Shown piece after piece: positions 26,019-38,169 of a DNA stretch of 64,000 nt (position 1 is its first letter; every line of letters starts with the position of its first letter). The stretch is from Novosphingobium sp. ERN07 (GTDB taxonomy: Bacteria; Pseudomonadota; Alphaproteobacteria; Sphingomonadales; Sphingomonadaceae): the NCBI RefSeq assembly GCF_012641335.1, contig NZ_JABAID010000001.1, positions 248,001 to 312,000 of the forward strand, read 5' to 3'. The notes under the pieces were generated by a model. The model had not been told where the DNA came from, did not search any database, and saw only the letters and a list, made by a program, of their open reading frames with translations. The position numbers were made by a program, and so were the translations under genes.

Positions 26019-26852
26019 TCAGGCTACAGGCGTCCCCCCGACGCCCCAGCCCAGCGTTCCGCCTTCGCGCGCTTCTTCGCGGTTATCTGCTGCACCGGTT
26101 GTGGCAACGCGCAAGTTGTTCTGAACGTGCTTCACGCCGCTGACATCATCGACGCAATCTTCGGCGCGGCGTTTGTCCGCACGGCTGGTCACGGTGCCGG
26201 TCAAAGTAACCTCGCCTTCGGTGACACTGACCGAAATCTGGCGGGCATCAATGAACGGATGGTCGGTCAGACGGTCATTGGCATCTTCACGGATGCGTTC
26301 ATCGGTGCGGGTGTAGTCGCTCGGTCCGCGACCGCGATGATCCTGTTCGCGCCGCCGTTCCGCATCGTCATCACCGAACCAGCTCCACACTTCATCGACG
26401 GCACGATCTACGAAGCCGCGCGGATCATCGTCACGGTATGCGCCGCGACCGCTGTATCCGGCGCCGCCTGACGCATGATTTGTCCGGCCTCCCCATGCGC
26501 CAATGCCTTGGCCATAGTCCTGTGACGTAAACCAGTCAGCGCCGGACGGACTGGGATTACCTTGTCCATCCTGCCAGCGCGAACGACCGTAAGTCTGATT
26601 CTGACCACGGTCATTGTAGGGGTTGTAATGCCGATCCCCCACTTCCCAATCATGGGTGCGACGATCCCCGCGCATATCGTCATTGCTTTGGTAGCCGCGC
26701 GACGTACCCGCGCCGGTATTGCCCGAACGGTCCCAACGGTCGCGTCCAAATTCGCCTGCATAGCCCCCGCGCGCATGATCGTTTCCTGCCATGCGATTGC
26801 GGCGCTCATCTTCCCAGCGATCACGCGATTCCCAATCAAAACGGTTTGCCAT
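26019..26852 (-). CDS. BON-domain protein
   Basis: 277 residues. The N-terminal 150 residues are low complexity, rich in Asp, Arg, Gly, Asn, Tyr (DRWEDERRNR, GGYAGEFGRD), and probably disordered. A conserved helix-like stretch RGFVDRAVDEVWSWFGDDDAERRREQDHRGRGPSD is followed by a BON domain (ANDRLTDHPFIDARQISVSVTEGEVTLTGTVTSRADKRRAEDCVDDVSGVKHVQNNL). BON domains bind phospholipid and occur in envelope stress proteins such as OsmY. There is no signal peptide here, so it may be cytosolic. AGGAG precedes ATG 26852. A near-consensus sigma-EcfG motif lies upstream at 26899-26923. Confidence 0.8.
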   Translation of the reverse strand: MANRFDWESRDRWEDERRNRMAGNDHARGGYAGEFGRDRWDRSGNTGAGTSRGYQSNDDMRGDRRTHDWEVGDRHYNPYNDRGQNQTYGRSRWQDGQGNPSPSGADWFTSQDYGQGIGAWGGRTNHASGGAGYSGRGAYRDDDPRGFVDRAVDEVWSWFGDDDAERRREQDHRGRGPSDYTRTDERIREDANDRLTDHPFIDARQISVSVTEGEVTLTGTVTSRADKRRAEDCVDDVSGVKHVQNNLRVATTGAADNREEAREGGTLGWGVGGTPVA

Positions 26853-26898
26853 CGTCACTCTCCTGCGAAATTGGCATAAGTTATTGTGATGGAAAGAG

Positions 26899-26923
26899 AA
26901 CGGGCGTCATGCGGGTTTGTCCC
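26899..26923 (-). promoter_or_regulatory. Possible sigma-EcfG promoter for the BON-domain gene
   Basis: The minus strand reads GGGAC, 16 bases, CGTT, one mismatch to GGAAC-N16-CGTT, about 50 bases before the start codon. BON-domain genes are known members of EcfG regulons, which supports the guess. Confidence 0.35.
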
Positions 26924-27030
26924 CGGCGGCTGTCGCATGCATCAGGCACCTCGTCGCGCCATCGCTTTGTCCTTGCCAAATCCGCCACGCCTGACGCATC
27001 ACCAGCGGCCTTCGACGTGCGGGATGACGA

Positions 27031-28749
27031 ATGCTTATCGGGATCGATCTGGGGACCACCAACAGTGCGGTGGCTCTTTGGCAAGGCAGCGAAAATGGGG
27101 GTGAAGCGCAGCTTGTGCCCAACGTGCTCGGCTCACTGCTGACGCCGTCTGCCGTCTCGGTCCTGCCCGATGGCTCGATTTTGACAGGGGCTGCCGCGCT
27201 GGAGCGGATGGCTCTCAAAGACGGCGCTACCGCAACCAGTTTCAAGCGGCTGATGGGCACCGACCGCAAGGTCAGGCTTGGCAAGAAGGAATTCTCTGCT
27301 GAAGAGCTTTCTGCACTGGTGCTGATGGCGCTGCGAAGCGATGTGGAGGCCCACACCGGCACGCGCCCGACCGAAGCGGTAATCACGGTGCCCGCCTATT
27401 TCAACGACCGCCAGCGCAAGGCCACGCGCCGCGCGGGCGAACTAGCGGGGCTGACAGTGCGCCGCCTGATCAACGAACCCACCGCCGCAGCGCTGGCTTT
27501 CGGATTGCAGGACAAGGCAGAGCGCGAGCCGTTTCTGGTGTTCGATCTGGGCGGCGGCACGTTCGACGTTTCCATCGTCGAGATGTTCGAAGGCATCGTT
27601 GAGGTGCGCGCCTCTGCCGGCGACAACCGGCTGGGCGGGGACGATTTCAACAGTGCCATCGCCACGGCGGTGCGCGGTCGGCTCGATCCCGATGGCCTGC
27701 TGGGCAAGATCGACGAACGCCGCGCGCAAGCGCTGCTGCTGCAAGCCGCAGAGCGCTCGAAGCGGGGTTTGAGCGAGGCACAGGAAGCCGAATTTGCGCT
27801 GACCGCGGACGGCACCCGGCTTTCCACCACCGTCACCGCCAGCGAATTCGAAGCGCAAGCCGAAGGGCTGATCCGCCGCCTGCGCGATCCGGTGGTGCGG
27901 GCATTGCGGGATAGCCAAATCGATGCCGCATCGCTCAGCGAAGTCGTGCTGGTGGGCGGTGCTACGCGAATGCCGCTGGTGCGCAAGGCGATCACGCGGC
28001 TGTTCGGGCGTTTTCCCAACTCATCGGTCCACCCCGATCATGCGGTGGCGCTGGGCGCGGCGATTCAGGGCGGGTTGATTGCGCGCGATGGCGGATTGGA
28101 AGAAATCCGCATTACCGACGTGTGCCCTTTCACGCTGGGGATCGAGACGGCGGAGCATTCGGCGCGAGGCACCGTGCAGCAGGGGCTGTTCTCCCCGATC
28201 ATCGAACGCAACACGCCGGTCCCGGTCAGCCGTTCGGGCCTATTCAGCACGATGGGCGACGGGCAAAAGCAGATCGAGGTGAAAATCTATCAGGGCGAGG
28301 CGCGCGAGGTTTCGGGCAATGTCCACCTTGGCCAGTTGAAAGTGCCGGTGCCGCCGCGCCCGGCAGGCGAAGTGTCGATCGACGTGCGGTTTTCCTATGA
28401 CAGTTCCGGCCTGCTGGAAGTGGACGTGGAAGTGCCGCTGACCGGCGCGAAGCACAATCTGGTGATCATCGACGAGGAGGATCGCAAGGCCGCGAGCGAT
28501 CTGGAATCGCGGCGCAAGGCACTGGCCGCGCTGAAGCACCACCCGCGCGAAGAAGCCGCAAACCAGATGCTGCTGGCGCGGGCAGAGCGCTGTTATGAAG
28601 AGTTTCTGGGCGATGTGCGCGCGGTGGTGGGGGACCGCACGCGGCAGTTCGTGGCTGCGCTCGACAGCCAAGACCCGCGCCGCATTGCCGATGCCGCCAC
28701 CGATCTGACCGGGCTGCTCGACATGCTCGAAGCGAACCCGCCGCTTTGA
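27031..28749 (+). CDS. hscC: HscC-type Hsp70 chaperone
   Basis: 572 residues, close to E. coli HscC (556). The ATPase domain has [15 protein letters not shown] at the start, [72 protein letters not shown] and [13 protein letters not shown]. The substrate-binding part is short ([33 protein letters not shown]), and the lid is truncated, as expected for HscC rather than DnaK. HscC works with J-like partners DjlB and DjlC in E. coli; the next gene is such a partner. The start ATG has only a weak ribosome site (GGGATGACGA). Confidence 0.9.
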   Translation: MLIGIDLGTTNSAVALWQGSENGGEAQLVPNVLGSLLTPSAVSVLPDGSILTGAAALERMALKDGATATSFKRLMGTDRKVRLGKKEFSAEELSALVLMALRSDVEAHTGTRPTEAVITVPAYFNDRQRKATRRAGELAGLTVRRLINEPTAAALAFGLQDKAEREPFLVFDLGGGTFDVSIVEMFEGIVEVRASAGDNRLGGDDFNSAIATAVRGRLDPDGLLGKIDERRAQALLLQAAERSKRGLSEAQEAEFALTADGTRLSTTVTASEFEAQAEGLIRRLRDPVVRALRDSQIDAASLSEVVLVGGATRMPLVRKAITRLFGRFPNSSVHPDHAVALGAAIQGGLIARDGGLEEIRITDVCPFTLGIETAEHSARGTVQQGLFSPIIERNTPVPVSRSGLFSTMGDGQKQIEVKIYQGEAREVSGNVHLGQLKVPVPPRPAGEVSIDVRFSYDSSGLLEVDVEVPLTGAKHNLVIIDEEDRKAASDLESRRKALAALKHHPREEAANQMLLARAERCYEEFLGDVRAVVGDRTRQFVAALDSQDPRRIADAATDLTGLLDMLEANPPL

Positions 28750-28773
28750 CACACCCATGACACTGGCACGCCC

Positions 28774-30561
28774 ATGACACCGACTCAGGCCTGGAGAGTC
28801 CTTGGGATTGCCAAGACGCCCGATGTGGGCGTGATCCGCCGTGCCTATGCCGATCGGCTGAAGGCGATGGACATCGACCAAGACGTCGATGGTTATGCCC
28901 GGCTGCGCGAAGCGCGCGATGCGGCGCTGCGCTGGGCAAGGATGCACGCGAAACCGGAGGTAGAAGAGGAGTTCGATCCTTTCGCCGGGGTTGCGCCGCT
29001 GGACGAGGGAGAGTCGGACAAGGTATTGGAATCCCCTTCGGAATCCGAAACCTCAAGCTGGCTTTATGCTGCGCCTGCCGCATCGGGCGAGGCCGATCCG
29101 AGCCTGACGACGCGGTTGGGCGAAGCTGCGCCGAAGCTGGACGTGACCACCGGCTTTTCGGCGGCGCAGGCTCCCGCCGACCAGGCAATTGCTGTTTCGC
29201 GCGATCCCTTTGCCCAGCCGGTTCTGCTGGGTCTGGAACCCACATCCGACGCCGTAATGCCCGCATGGGCGCACGAACAGGCGCTGCATCGCCTGCTCTT
29301 TGCGGTTCAGCGGCAGGGTGACGACGATGACACGCCGCCGCCGCTGGAAGGCTGGGAAGAGGCGATGGCGCTGGGCCATCTCAAGGCCGTGCTGCGCCAT
29401 GCCGAGACGGTCAGCGTCACCGCGTTCGACGAAATCGACAACTGGCTCGCCCGGATGCTGGCCGATAGCTGGCCGCGTTCGGCCCCGCTGCTGGAGCCGG
29501 CAGCGGCGGTGTTCGGGTGGGAAAACGAGCGCGGGCAGGTTTCGGAACGGCCTGCCATCGCCTTTCTCAACGCACGGCTGCGGGGCCTGCGCTTTCGCGA
29601 AAAGGTGCAGGAGCCGGGCCATCCGCTGCACAAGGCTTGGAAGGAACTGACCACGCCTGCGCAGCAGAGCAGCCGCAAGGGCTGGTTCGTGAAACGCGCA
29701 CAAGTGGAGCAATTGCTGGCAGGCGTGCGCAAGAACTTCCCCGAACTGGAGCACCATTTCGATCCGTGGCGCGTGGCGCTGTGGGATAAGCAGGACGGTG
29801 CCGATGTGGAGACCGGGTGGTTCAGCAAGGGCCGTCTGTGGATTTTTGCAGCGATCTTTCTGATCCAGATCGTGCGTTTTGCGTTCAACGACAGCACGCC
29901 CGATACCTCGCCACCGCCCCCCGCGATTTCCGCAAGCGCGGTGGCCGAGGATACGAAGGCGATTGGCGGGGCCATCGCGGCGATCTTTGGGCCGGAGATC
30001 ACGCTGGAGGGCCTGAAATCGCTCCAGCCTGATCTGGCCGCGCTGTTCAGCGCCAACCGCACGATTGCCCGCAGCGATGGCAGCGACGATGCTGCCTATC
30101 GCGCCAAAGTTCACGATCTGGTGCGCGAGCGGATGTATATGACCGCGCTTGTCGAAAAGGGACCGTTGCTGGCCGATGTGCAGCGTGTGCGTGCCGATCT
30201 GCTGCGCGCTGCGCGCAAGGTGGGGGCGGCGCAGTGCATGGCCTATGTTCGCACGCATCGCCTTGATCGCCAGATTGTGGTGCCCGATGCGACGCTGGAG
30301 GCCGAACGCAAGCTGGCGTTGCGGATGCTCGATGCCAGCCAGCTTGGCCCACCGCAGCGGATGGCTCCGGCCCGCGCGCAAGTGCCGGGGGAACTGGTGG
30401 GCAAGGTGATCGCGCTGACCGGCATCCCGGACGAGCGCGTGCGCAAGGCGATGAACGGCAAGGGCAGTGATGCCGACCAGTGCGCCGTCAATATCGCGCT
30501 GATCGACGCGACGCTGGCTTGGAAGGGCAAGGACCGCGAGGCGATACTTTCGGTTCTGTAA
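28774..30561 (+). CDS. J-like membrane partner of HscC, lacking HPD
   Basis: 595 residues. The first ~56 residues (AWRVLGIAKTPDVGVIRRAYADRLKAMDIDQDVDGYARLREARDAAL) match the J-domain fold of DjlB/DjlC-type proteins, but the HPD triad is absent: the position reads MDIDQD. A long helical middle part follows, then one membrane segment near residues 353-371 (LWIFAAIFLIQIVRFAF) and a C-terminal helical domain of about 210 residues with a single Cys (AAQCMAYV). It starts 24 bases after hscC, so it probably works with it. Either a different motif activates HscC, or the protein acts as a scaffold. Confidence 0.75.
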   Translation: MTPTQAWRVLGIAKTPDVGVIRRAYADRLKAMDIDQDVDGYARLREARDAALRWARMHAKPEVEEEFDPFAGVAPLDEGESDKVLESPSESETSSWLYAAPAASGEADPSLTTRLGEAAPKLDVTTGFSAAQAPADQAIAVSRDPFAQPVLLGLEPTSDAVMPAWAHEQALHRLLFAVQRQGDDDDTPPPLEGWEEAMALGHLKAVLRHAETVSVTAFDEIDNWLARMLADSWPRSAPLLEPAAAVFGWENERGQVSERPAIAFLNARLRGLRFREKVQEPGHPLHKAWKELTTPAQQSSRKGWFVKRAQVEQLLAGVRKNFPELEHHFDPWRVALWDKQDGADVETGWFSKGRLWIFAAIFLIQIVRFAFNDSTPDTSPPPPAISASAVAEDTKAIGGAIAAIFGPEITLEGLKSLQPDLAALFSANRTIARSDGSDDAAYRAKVHDLVRERMYMTALVEKGPLLADVQRVRADLLRAARKVGAAQCMAYVRTHRLDRQIVVPDATLEAERKLALRMLDASQLGPPQRMAPARAQVPGELVGKVIALTGIPDERVRKAMNGKGSDADQCAVNIALIDATLAWKGKDREAILSVL

Positions 30562-30583
30562 GAGCGTGCCTATCTTGGGCGGG

Positions 30584-32998
30584 ATGACGCTGCCCGCCTC
30601 CATTACCGACTGGTTCACCGCGCGGGGCTGGCGCGTGCGGCGGCATCAGAGCGAGATGCTGGAAGCTGAGCGCGCCGGGCAGCACGCGCTGCTGGTGGCC
30701 GATACGGGTGCGGGCAAGACGCTGGCGGGGTTCTTGCCGACGCTGGCGGACTTTGCGGGCGACTGTCCGCCCGGCGATGGGCTGCATACGCTCTATGTTT
30801 CGCCGCTGAAAGCGCTGGCGCATGACGTACAGCGCAATCTGCTGACGCCTATCGAGGAAATCGGGCTGCCGATCCGGGTGGAGACGCGCAGCGGGGATAC
30901 GCCTTCTGATCGCAAGGCGCGGCAGCGGGCAAGGCCCCCGCATGTGCTGCTCACCACGCCTGAATCGCTCTCGCTGCTGCTGAGCTATCCGGAAGCGGCG
31001 ACGATGTTTGCCGGGCTGCGGCGGGTGATCGTGGACGAGGTTCACGCCTTTGCCACGGGCAAGCGCGGCGATCTGCTGGCGCTATCGCTGGCGCGGTTGC
31101 AAGCCATCGCGCCGAATATGCGGCGCGTGGCGCTATCGGCCACGGTGGCGGACCCGCAGGACTTTTGCGCATGGCTTGCGCCCGGTGGCAATGCGGGATC
31201 GGTGCGACTGGTGGAGGGGGAGCCGGGAGCAAAGCCCGAACTCGCCATCCTGAACCCGGAAGATGAACGGGTGCCGTGGGGCGGCCATGCGGCGGCCTGG
31301 GCCGTGCCGCAGCTCTATGACGAAATCCGGCGCAACCAGACCACGCTGATCTTCACCAACACGCGGTTCCTGGCCGAATACATCTTCCAGCTGTTGTGGG
31401 ATGTGAACGACGACAAGCTCCCCATCGGCATCCACCACGGTTCGCTGTCGAAGGAAGCCCGGCGCAAAGTGGAAGGGGCGATGGCGCGGGGGGAGTTGCG
31501 CGCGCTGGTCTGCACCGCCAGCCTCGACCTGGGCGTGGACTGGGGCGACGTTGATCTGGTGGTGCAAATGGGCGCGCCCAAGGGATCGTCGCGGCTGTTG
31601 CAGCGGATCGGTCGGGCCAATCACCGGCTCGACTGCCCCAGCAGGGCGCTGCTGGCGCCGGGCAATCGCTTTGAATTTCTGGAGGCCTTTGCCGCGCAGG
31701 AAGCCGTTCACGAAGGGCGGCGCGATGGCGAGGAGTTCCGCGCGGGCGGGCTGGACGTGCTGGCGCAGCATGTGATGGCCTGCGCCTGCGCGGGGCCGTT
31801 TAATGAGGCGGCGCTATTGGCCGAGGTGCAATCAGCCCACCCCTATCGCTGGATCGATGAGGTGCAGTGGCGGCGTGTGCTGGCATTCGTGGCTACGGGC
31901 GGATACGCGCTGCGCGCCTATGACCGGTTCAAGCGCATTGTGCGGGACCGCAACGGAACGTGGCGGCTGACGCATCCCGAACATGCCGCGCGGCACCGGC
32001 TGAACGCGGGGATCATCGTCGATTCCGAAATGCTGGACGTGCGCTTCCGCAACGGGCGGTCACTGGGCAAGGTGGAGGAGAGCTTTGGCGCGACATTATC
32101 GCCGGGCGACACGATCCGCTTTGCTGGCATGGACCTTGAAGTCGAAGGCGTGCGCGATCTGGAACTCATCGTGCGGGCGGCGAAAAAACCGGGTCAGATT
32201 CCAAGCTATATGGGCGCAAGGCTGCCGCTGACCACGCACCTTTCGGACCGTGTGCGCGGGCTGATGGTGGACCGGGCAGGATGGGCGCGGTTCCCCGATG
32301 ATGTGCGCGAATGGCTGGAAATGCAGGACTGGCGCAGCAAATTGCCGGGGCCGGGGATGCTTCTGGCAGAGAGTTTTCCGCACCAGAACAAGCACTACAC
32401 CGTCTATTACACGTTCGAAGGGTGGAACGCGAACCAGTCGCTCGGCATGCTGATCACGCGGCGGATGAACGAACGCGGGCTGGTGCCACTGGGGTTCGTC
32501 GCCAACGATTATTCGCTGGCGGTGTGGGGTGCGCGGCCGGTGGAAGACCCCGCACCTCTGCTGTCGCCCGATATCCTTGCGCATGAGTTCGTGGAATGGG
32601 TGCAGGAATCGCACCTTCTGCGCCGCGCCTTTCGCGAAGTGGCGGTGATTTCCGGGTTGGTGGAGCGGCAGCATCCCGGCAAGCGCAAGTCGGGCAAACA
32701 GGTCACCTTCTCGACCGACCTGATCTATGACGTGCTGCGCAAGTATGAACCTGACCACCTGCTGATCGAGGCCGCATGGGCCGATGCGCGGGCGCGGATG
32801 ACCGATGTGGGGCGCCTGGGCGATCTGCTGGATCGCGCGCAGGGGCAACTTGTCCATGTCGAACTCGATCGCGTCAGCCCGCTGGCGGTGCCGGTGCTGG
32901 TCATGATCGGGCGCGAAACGACGCCTGCGGGCGCGGCTGACGATGAACTTTTGGTGGAGGCGGAAAGCCTTGCAGCGGCGGCTATGCGGGCGGATTGA
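30584..32998 (+). CDS. Lhr-type DEXH helicase
   Basis: 804 residues. Superfamily-2 motifs are present in order: RRHQSEMLEAERAGQHALLVADTGAGKT (Q motif and Walker A), LYVSPLKALAHDVQRN (Ia), LLTTPESLSLLLS (Ib), DEVHAFATGKRGD (DEVH, motif II), ALSATV (III), IHHGSLSKEARRKVEGAM (IV), LVCTASLDLGVDWGDVDLVVQMG (V) and LLQRIGRANH (VI). The C-terminal Lhr winged-helix and beta-barrel region is present. It belongs to the ligase-associated DNA damage-response DEXH group, but the usual neighbours (ligase, PdeM nuclease) are not beside it. ATG 30584 is chosen; GTG 30566 would add six residues. Confidence 0.88.
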   Translation: MTLPASITDWFTARGWRVRRHQSEMLEAERAGQHALLVADTGAGKTLAGFLPTLADFAGDCPPGDGLHTLYVSPLKALAHDVQRNLLTPIEEIGLPIRVETRSGDTPSDRKARQRARPPHVLLTTPESLSLLLSYPEAATMFAGLRRVIVDEVHAFATGKRGDLLALSLARLQAIAPNMRRVALSATVADPQDFCAWLAPGGNAGSVRLVEGEPGAKPELAILNPEDERVPWGGHAAAWAVPQLYDEIRRNQTTLIFTNTRFLAEYIFQLLWDVNDDKLPIGIHHGSLSKEARRKVEGAMARGELRALVCTASLDLGVDWGDVDLVVQMGAPKGSSRLLQRIGRANHRLDCPSRALLAPGNRFEFLEAFAAQEAVHEGRRDGEEFRAGGLDVLAQHVMACACAGPFNEAALLAEVQSAHPYRWIDEVQWRRVLAFVATGGYALRAYDRFKRIVRDRNGTWRLTHPEHAARHRLNAGIIVDSEMLDVRFRNGRSLGKVEESFGATLSPGDTIRFAGMDLEVEGVRDLELIVRAAKKPGQIPSYMGARLPLTTHLSDRVRGLMVDRAGWARFPDDVREWLEMQDWRSKLPGPGMLLAESFPHQNKHYTVYYTFEGWNANQSLGMLITRRMNERGLVPLGFVANDYSLAVWGARPVEDPAPLLSPDILAHEFVEWVQESHLLRRAFREVAVISGLVERQHPGKRKSGKQVTFSTDLIYDVLRKYEPDHLLIEAAWADARARMTDVGRLGDLLDRAQGQLVHVELDRVSPLAVPVLVMIGRETTPAGAADDELLVEAESLAAAAMRAD

Positions 32999-33005
32999 CC
33001 GCCGT

Positions 33006-33257
33006 TCAATTCGTCTCGCGCGCCAGCCGATCAGCCAGTTCGGCAATTTCCGAGGGATCGAGCAACCATGTGCGCGTTGCCCGGCCTTCGCGGTGGATCG
33101 GCTTGGTGAGCAGCACCCGCGCGTTATCGCGTGCGTGGGGCTTGTAGAGGCCATAGTGCAGCGCGCAATCGCGGATCGTGCCGATGATGGGCGCGCGGCC
33201 TTCAAGATCGATCATCGTGGCCGGCTGGTCCCACGGGATGTCATCGGTAAATGCCAC
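33006..33257 (-). CDS. Small conserved-looking protein, unknown function
   Basis: 83 residues from GTG 33257; TTG 33263 would add two and overlap the gyrB stop. The sequence FTDDIPWDQPATMIDLEGRAPIIGTIRDCALHYGLYKPHARDNARVLLTKPIHREGRATRTWLLDPSEIAELADRLARE has no membrane segment, one cysteine and no known motif. It abuts gyrB on the same strand, so it is probably read through from gyrB and may be co-translated. Codon use looks like its neighbours. I cannot assign a function. Confidence 0.55.
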   Translation of the reverse strand: MAFTDDIPWDQPATMIDLEGRAPIIGTIRDCALHYGLYKPHARDNARVLLTKPIHREGRATRTWLLDPSEIAELADRLARETN

Positions 33258-33259
33258 GA

Positions 33260-35875
<2,616 letters not shown>

Positions 35876-35948
35876 TCAAGGCGTTGCAACTCTGCTGAAT
35901 TGCCTGTCAGTAACGGTGGCAGGGCCGCCGTTTCAGGGGACCACTTTC

Positions 35949-37364
35949 ATGCGCAAAATGCTTCTTGCGGCACTGGCCGCTTCGCAAATCGGCACCGCGG
36001 CACAGGCGGCGGATGCGCCGCTGGCACCCGATGTTGCCGAATTCCGCGATCTTTATCGCGAACTGATCGAGACGAATACCACGGTGAAGAATGGCAGCTG
36101 CACCGAAGCTGCGGCGAAGATGGGCGCGCGGCTGAAAGCGGCGGGCCTGCCCGAAAGCCAGATCGTGCCTTTCGCCACGCCGGAACACCCGAAGGACGGC
36201 GGGCTTGTCGCGATGATCCCCGGCACGTCGAAAAGCCTCAAGCCGATGCTGCTGATCGCGCATATCGACGTGGTGGAAGCCAAGCGTGAAGACTGGACCC
36301 GCGATCCGTTCAAGCTGATCGAGGAGGACGGCTATTTCTATGGCCGGGGCACGGTGGACGACAAGGCGCAGGCCGCGATCTGGACCGACATCTTCGTGCG
36401 CTTTGCCAAGCAGGGGTACAAGCCCAAGCGCACGATAAAGCTGGCGCTGACCTGTGGCGAGGAAACATCGGGAGCGTTCAACGGTGCGGAATGGCTGGCG
36501 AACAACCGCAAGGATCTGATCGATGCAGCTTTTGCCCTGAACGAAGGCGGTGGCGGACGCACCAATGGCACGCCGATTTCCAAAGGCGGGAAGCTGGAAG
36601 TCCAGACGCTACAGGTGGGCGAAAAGGCCTATCAGGACTTCACGCTGACCGCCACCAATCCCGGCGGACATAGCTCGCAGCCAGTGCGGGCAAATGCGAT
36701 CTATGACCTGTCCGAAGCGCTGCTGAAAATTCGCGAGTTCGAATTTCCGGTAGAGTTCAACGATACCACCCGCGCCTTCTTCACCAAGGCGGGCGCAGCG
36801 CGCGGCGGTGAGGTGGGCAAGGCGATGCAGGCCATCGTCGCCAACCCGGCTGACAGCGCGGCGCTGGCCGTGCTGCGGCAGGACAAGATGCTCAATTCGA
36901 TGCTGCACACCAGTTGCGTGGCCACGCTGGTGGATGCGGGCCATGCGCAGAACGCGCTGCCGCAACGCGCCACGGCCAACGTGAACTGCCGCATGTTCCC
37001 TGGACGGACGACCGAGGAAACGCAGGCGATGCTCGAAAAGGTCGTCGCCAATCCGGCGCTGAAGCTGGTGCCCAAGGTGCTGGGCAAGCCAATTGCGGTG
37101 GTGCCGCCGATGGACCCGGCCATTGTCGGCCCGATCGAAAAGCTGGCGGCAAAGCACTATCCCGGCGTTCTTTTGCTGCCGACGATGCTGACCGGCGCGA
37201 CCGATGCGGTCTATCTCAAGGGCATCCCGACGTATGGCGTGCCGGGCGCATGGCTCGATCCCGATGGCAACGGCATCCACGGGCTGAACGAGCGGATCGA
37301 GGTTCAGTCTCTCTACAAGGCGCGCGAATATCTGACCGATCTGGTCAAGACGCTGGCTGGCTAA
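35949..37364 (+). CDS. M20/M25-family exported peptidase
   Basis: 471 residues with a signal peptide (KMLLAALAASQIGTAAQAA). The M20 pattern is clear: AHIDVVEAKREDWTRDPF with the first metal histidine, GRGTVDDKAQAA with the bridging aspartate, and CGEETSGAFNG with the catalytic and metal glutamates. A dimerisation insert with NPGGHSSQPVR lies in the middle, and ATDAVYLKGIPTYGVPG and GIHGLNERI complete the active site. Substrates could be dipeptides or N-acyl amino acids; the export signal suggests peptide scavenging in the periplasm. AGGGG precedes the ATG. It is divergent from gyrB. Confidence 0.9.
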   Translation: MRKMLLAALAASQIGTAAQAADAPLAPDVAEFRDLYRELIETNTTVKNGSCTEAAAKMGARLKAAGLPESQIVPFATPEHPKDGGLVAMIPGTSKSLKPMLLIAHIDVVEAKREDWTRDPFKLIEEDGYFYGRGTVDDKAQAAIWTDIFVRFAKQGYKPKRTIKLALTCGEETSGAFNGAEWLANNRKDLIDAAFALNEGGGGRTNGTPISKGGKLEVQTLQVGEKAYQDFTLTATNPGGHSSQPVRANAIYDLSEALLKIREFEFPVEFNDTTRAFFTKAGAARGGEVGKAMQAIVANPADSAALAVLRQDKMLNSMLHTSCVATLVDAGHAQNALPQRATANVNCRMFPGRTTEETQAMLEKVVANPALKLVPKVLGKPIAVVPPMDPAIVGPIEKLAAKHYPGVLLLPTMLTGATDAVYLKGIPTYGVPGAWLDPDGNGIHGLNERIEVQSLYKAREYLTDLVKTLAG

Positions 37365-37374
37365 ACTGCACGGC

Positions 37375-37415
37375 AAAGGGGGCAGGCTGTGGATAGCGCG
37401 ACCTGCTCCCCCTTG
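37375..37415 (+). terminator. Weak terminator-like hairpin after the M20 peptidase gene
   Basis: GGGGGCAGG and CCTGCTCCCCC arms separated by about 19 bases, followed by TTGA. Strong GC pairing but almost no T-run. Confidence 0.4.
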
Positions 37416-37533
37416 ACGCGAGAGTCGCAGGGGTGTTTCTTCCCTTCATGCGTAACACAGCGGTCACGAGGTTCAGCCATGACTGCCCCTGCGGAGGCGA
37501 TCCTGCCCCCGTCTTCAGGGACCGGTTCAGGAC

Positions 37534-38169
37534 GTGCTGCACAAGGCGCTGATCGATCGGGCGGCTTCGGCCAGGCCCAACAGCGGCGATAGCGCCGCGA
37601 TCAACGACGTTCTGCATAACGACCGCCATCTTTCGAACTGCCCGGCGCTGGTGCTCAACGCAGATTACACGCCGCTCAGCTATTATCCGCTCAGCCTCTG
37701 GCCGTGGCAGACCGCGATCAAGGCCGTGTTTCTTGAGCGTGTGGACATCATCGACACGTATGACCGCGAGGTTCACAGCGCCAGCTTTGGCATGAGGCTG
37801 CCTTCGGTCATCGCGCTGCGGCAATACGTGCGGCCCAGCGAATATCCGGCCTTCACCCGCTTCAACCTGTTCCTGCGCGATGGCTTTCACTGCCAGTATT
37901 GCGGGACACACGAGAATTTGACCTTCGACCATATCGTGCCCCGCCGTCTGGGCGGGCGCACATCGTGGGAAAACGTCGCCGCTGCCTGCGCGCCCTGCAA
38001 TCTCAAGAAGGGCGGGCGCACGCCGGAACAGGCGCACATGCGGCTGATGAACCGCGCGATCCGGCCCACGACGTGGCAATTGCAGGAACGCGGGCGCGCT
38101 TTCCCGCCAAACTACCTGCACGAAACGTGGCGCGACTGGCTTTACTGGGACGTTGAACTGGAAAGCTGA
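37534..38169 (+). CDS. HNH endonuclease
   Basis: 211 residues from GTG 37534. The core reads LVLNADYTPLSYYPLSLWPWQTAIKAVFLERVDII, then the HNH domain CQYCGTHENLTFDHIVPRRLGGRTSWENVAAACAPCNLKKGGRTPEQA, with two CxxC zinc pairs. This is the widely conserved alphaproteobacterial stand-alone HNH protein, not a mobile intron enzyme; its biological target is unknown. An upstream ATG at 37479 lies in another frame and ends at 37592, so it is not the start. The final 28 bases overlap the convergent MFS gene. Confidence 0.85.
   Translation: MLHKALIDRAASARPNSGDSAAINDVLHNDRHLSNCPALVLNADYTPLSYYPLSLWPWQTAIKAVFLERVDIIDTYDREVHSASFGMRLPSVIALRQYVRPSEYPAFTRFNLFLRDGFHCQYCGTHENLTFDHIVPRRLGGRTSWENVAAACAPCNLKKGGRTPEQAHMRLMNRAIRPTTWQLQERGRAFPPNYLHETWRDWLYWDVELES

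Noticed and set aside
37389..37592. Short plus frame with an ATG at 37479 ahead of the HNH gene
   Set aside because: It is in a different frame from the HNH protein and ends inside it; no homology seen.
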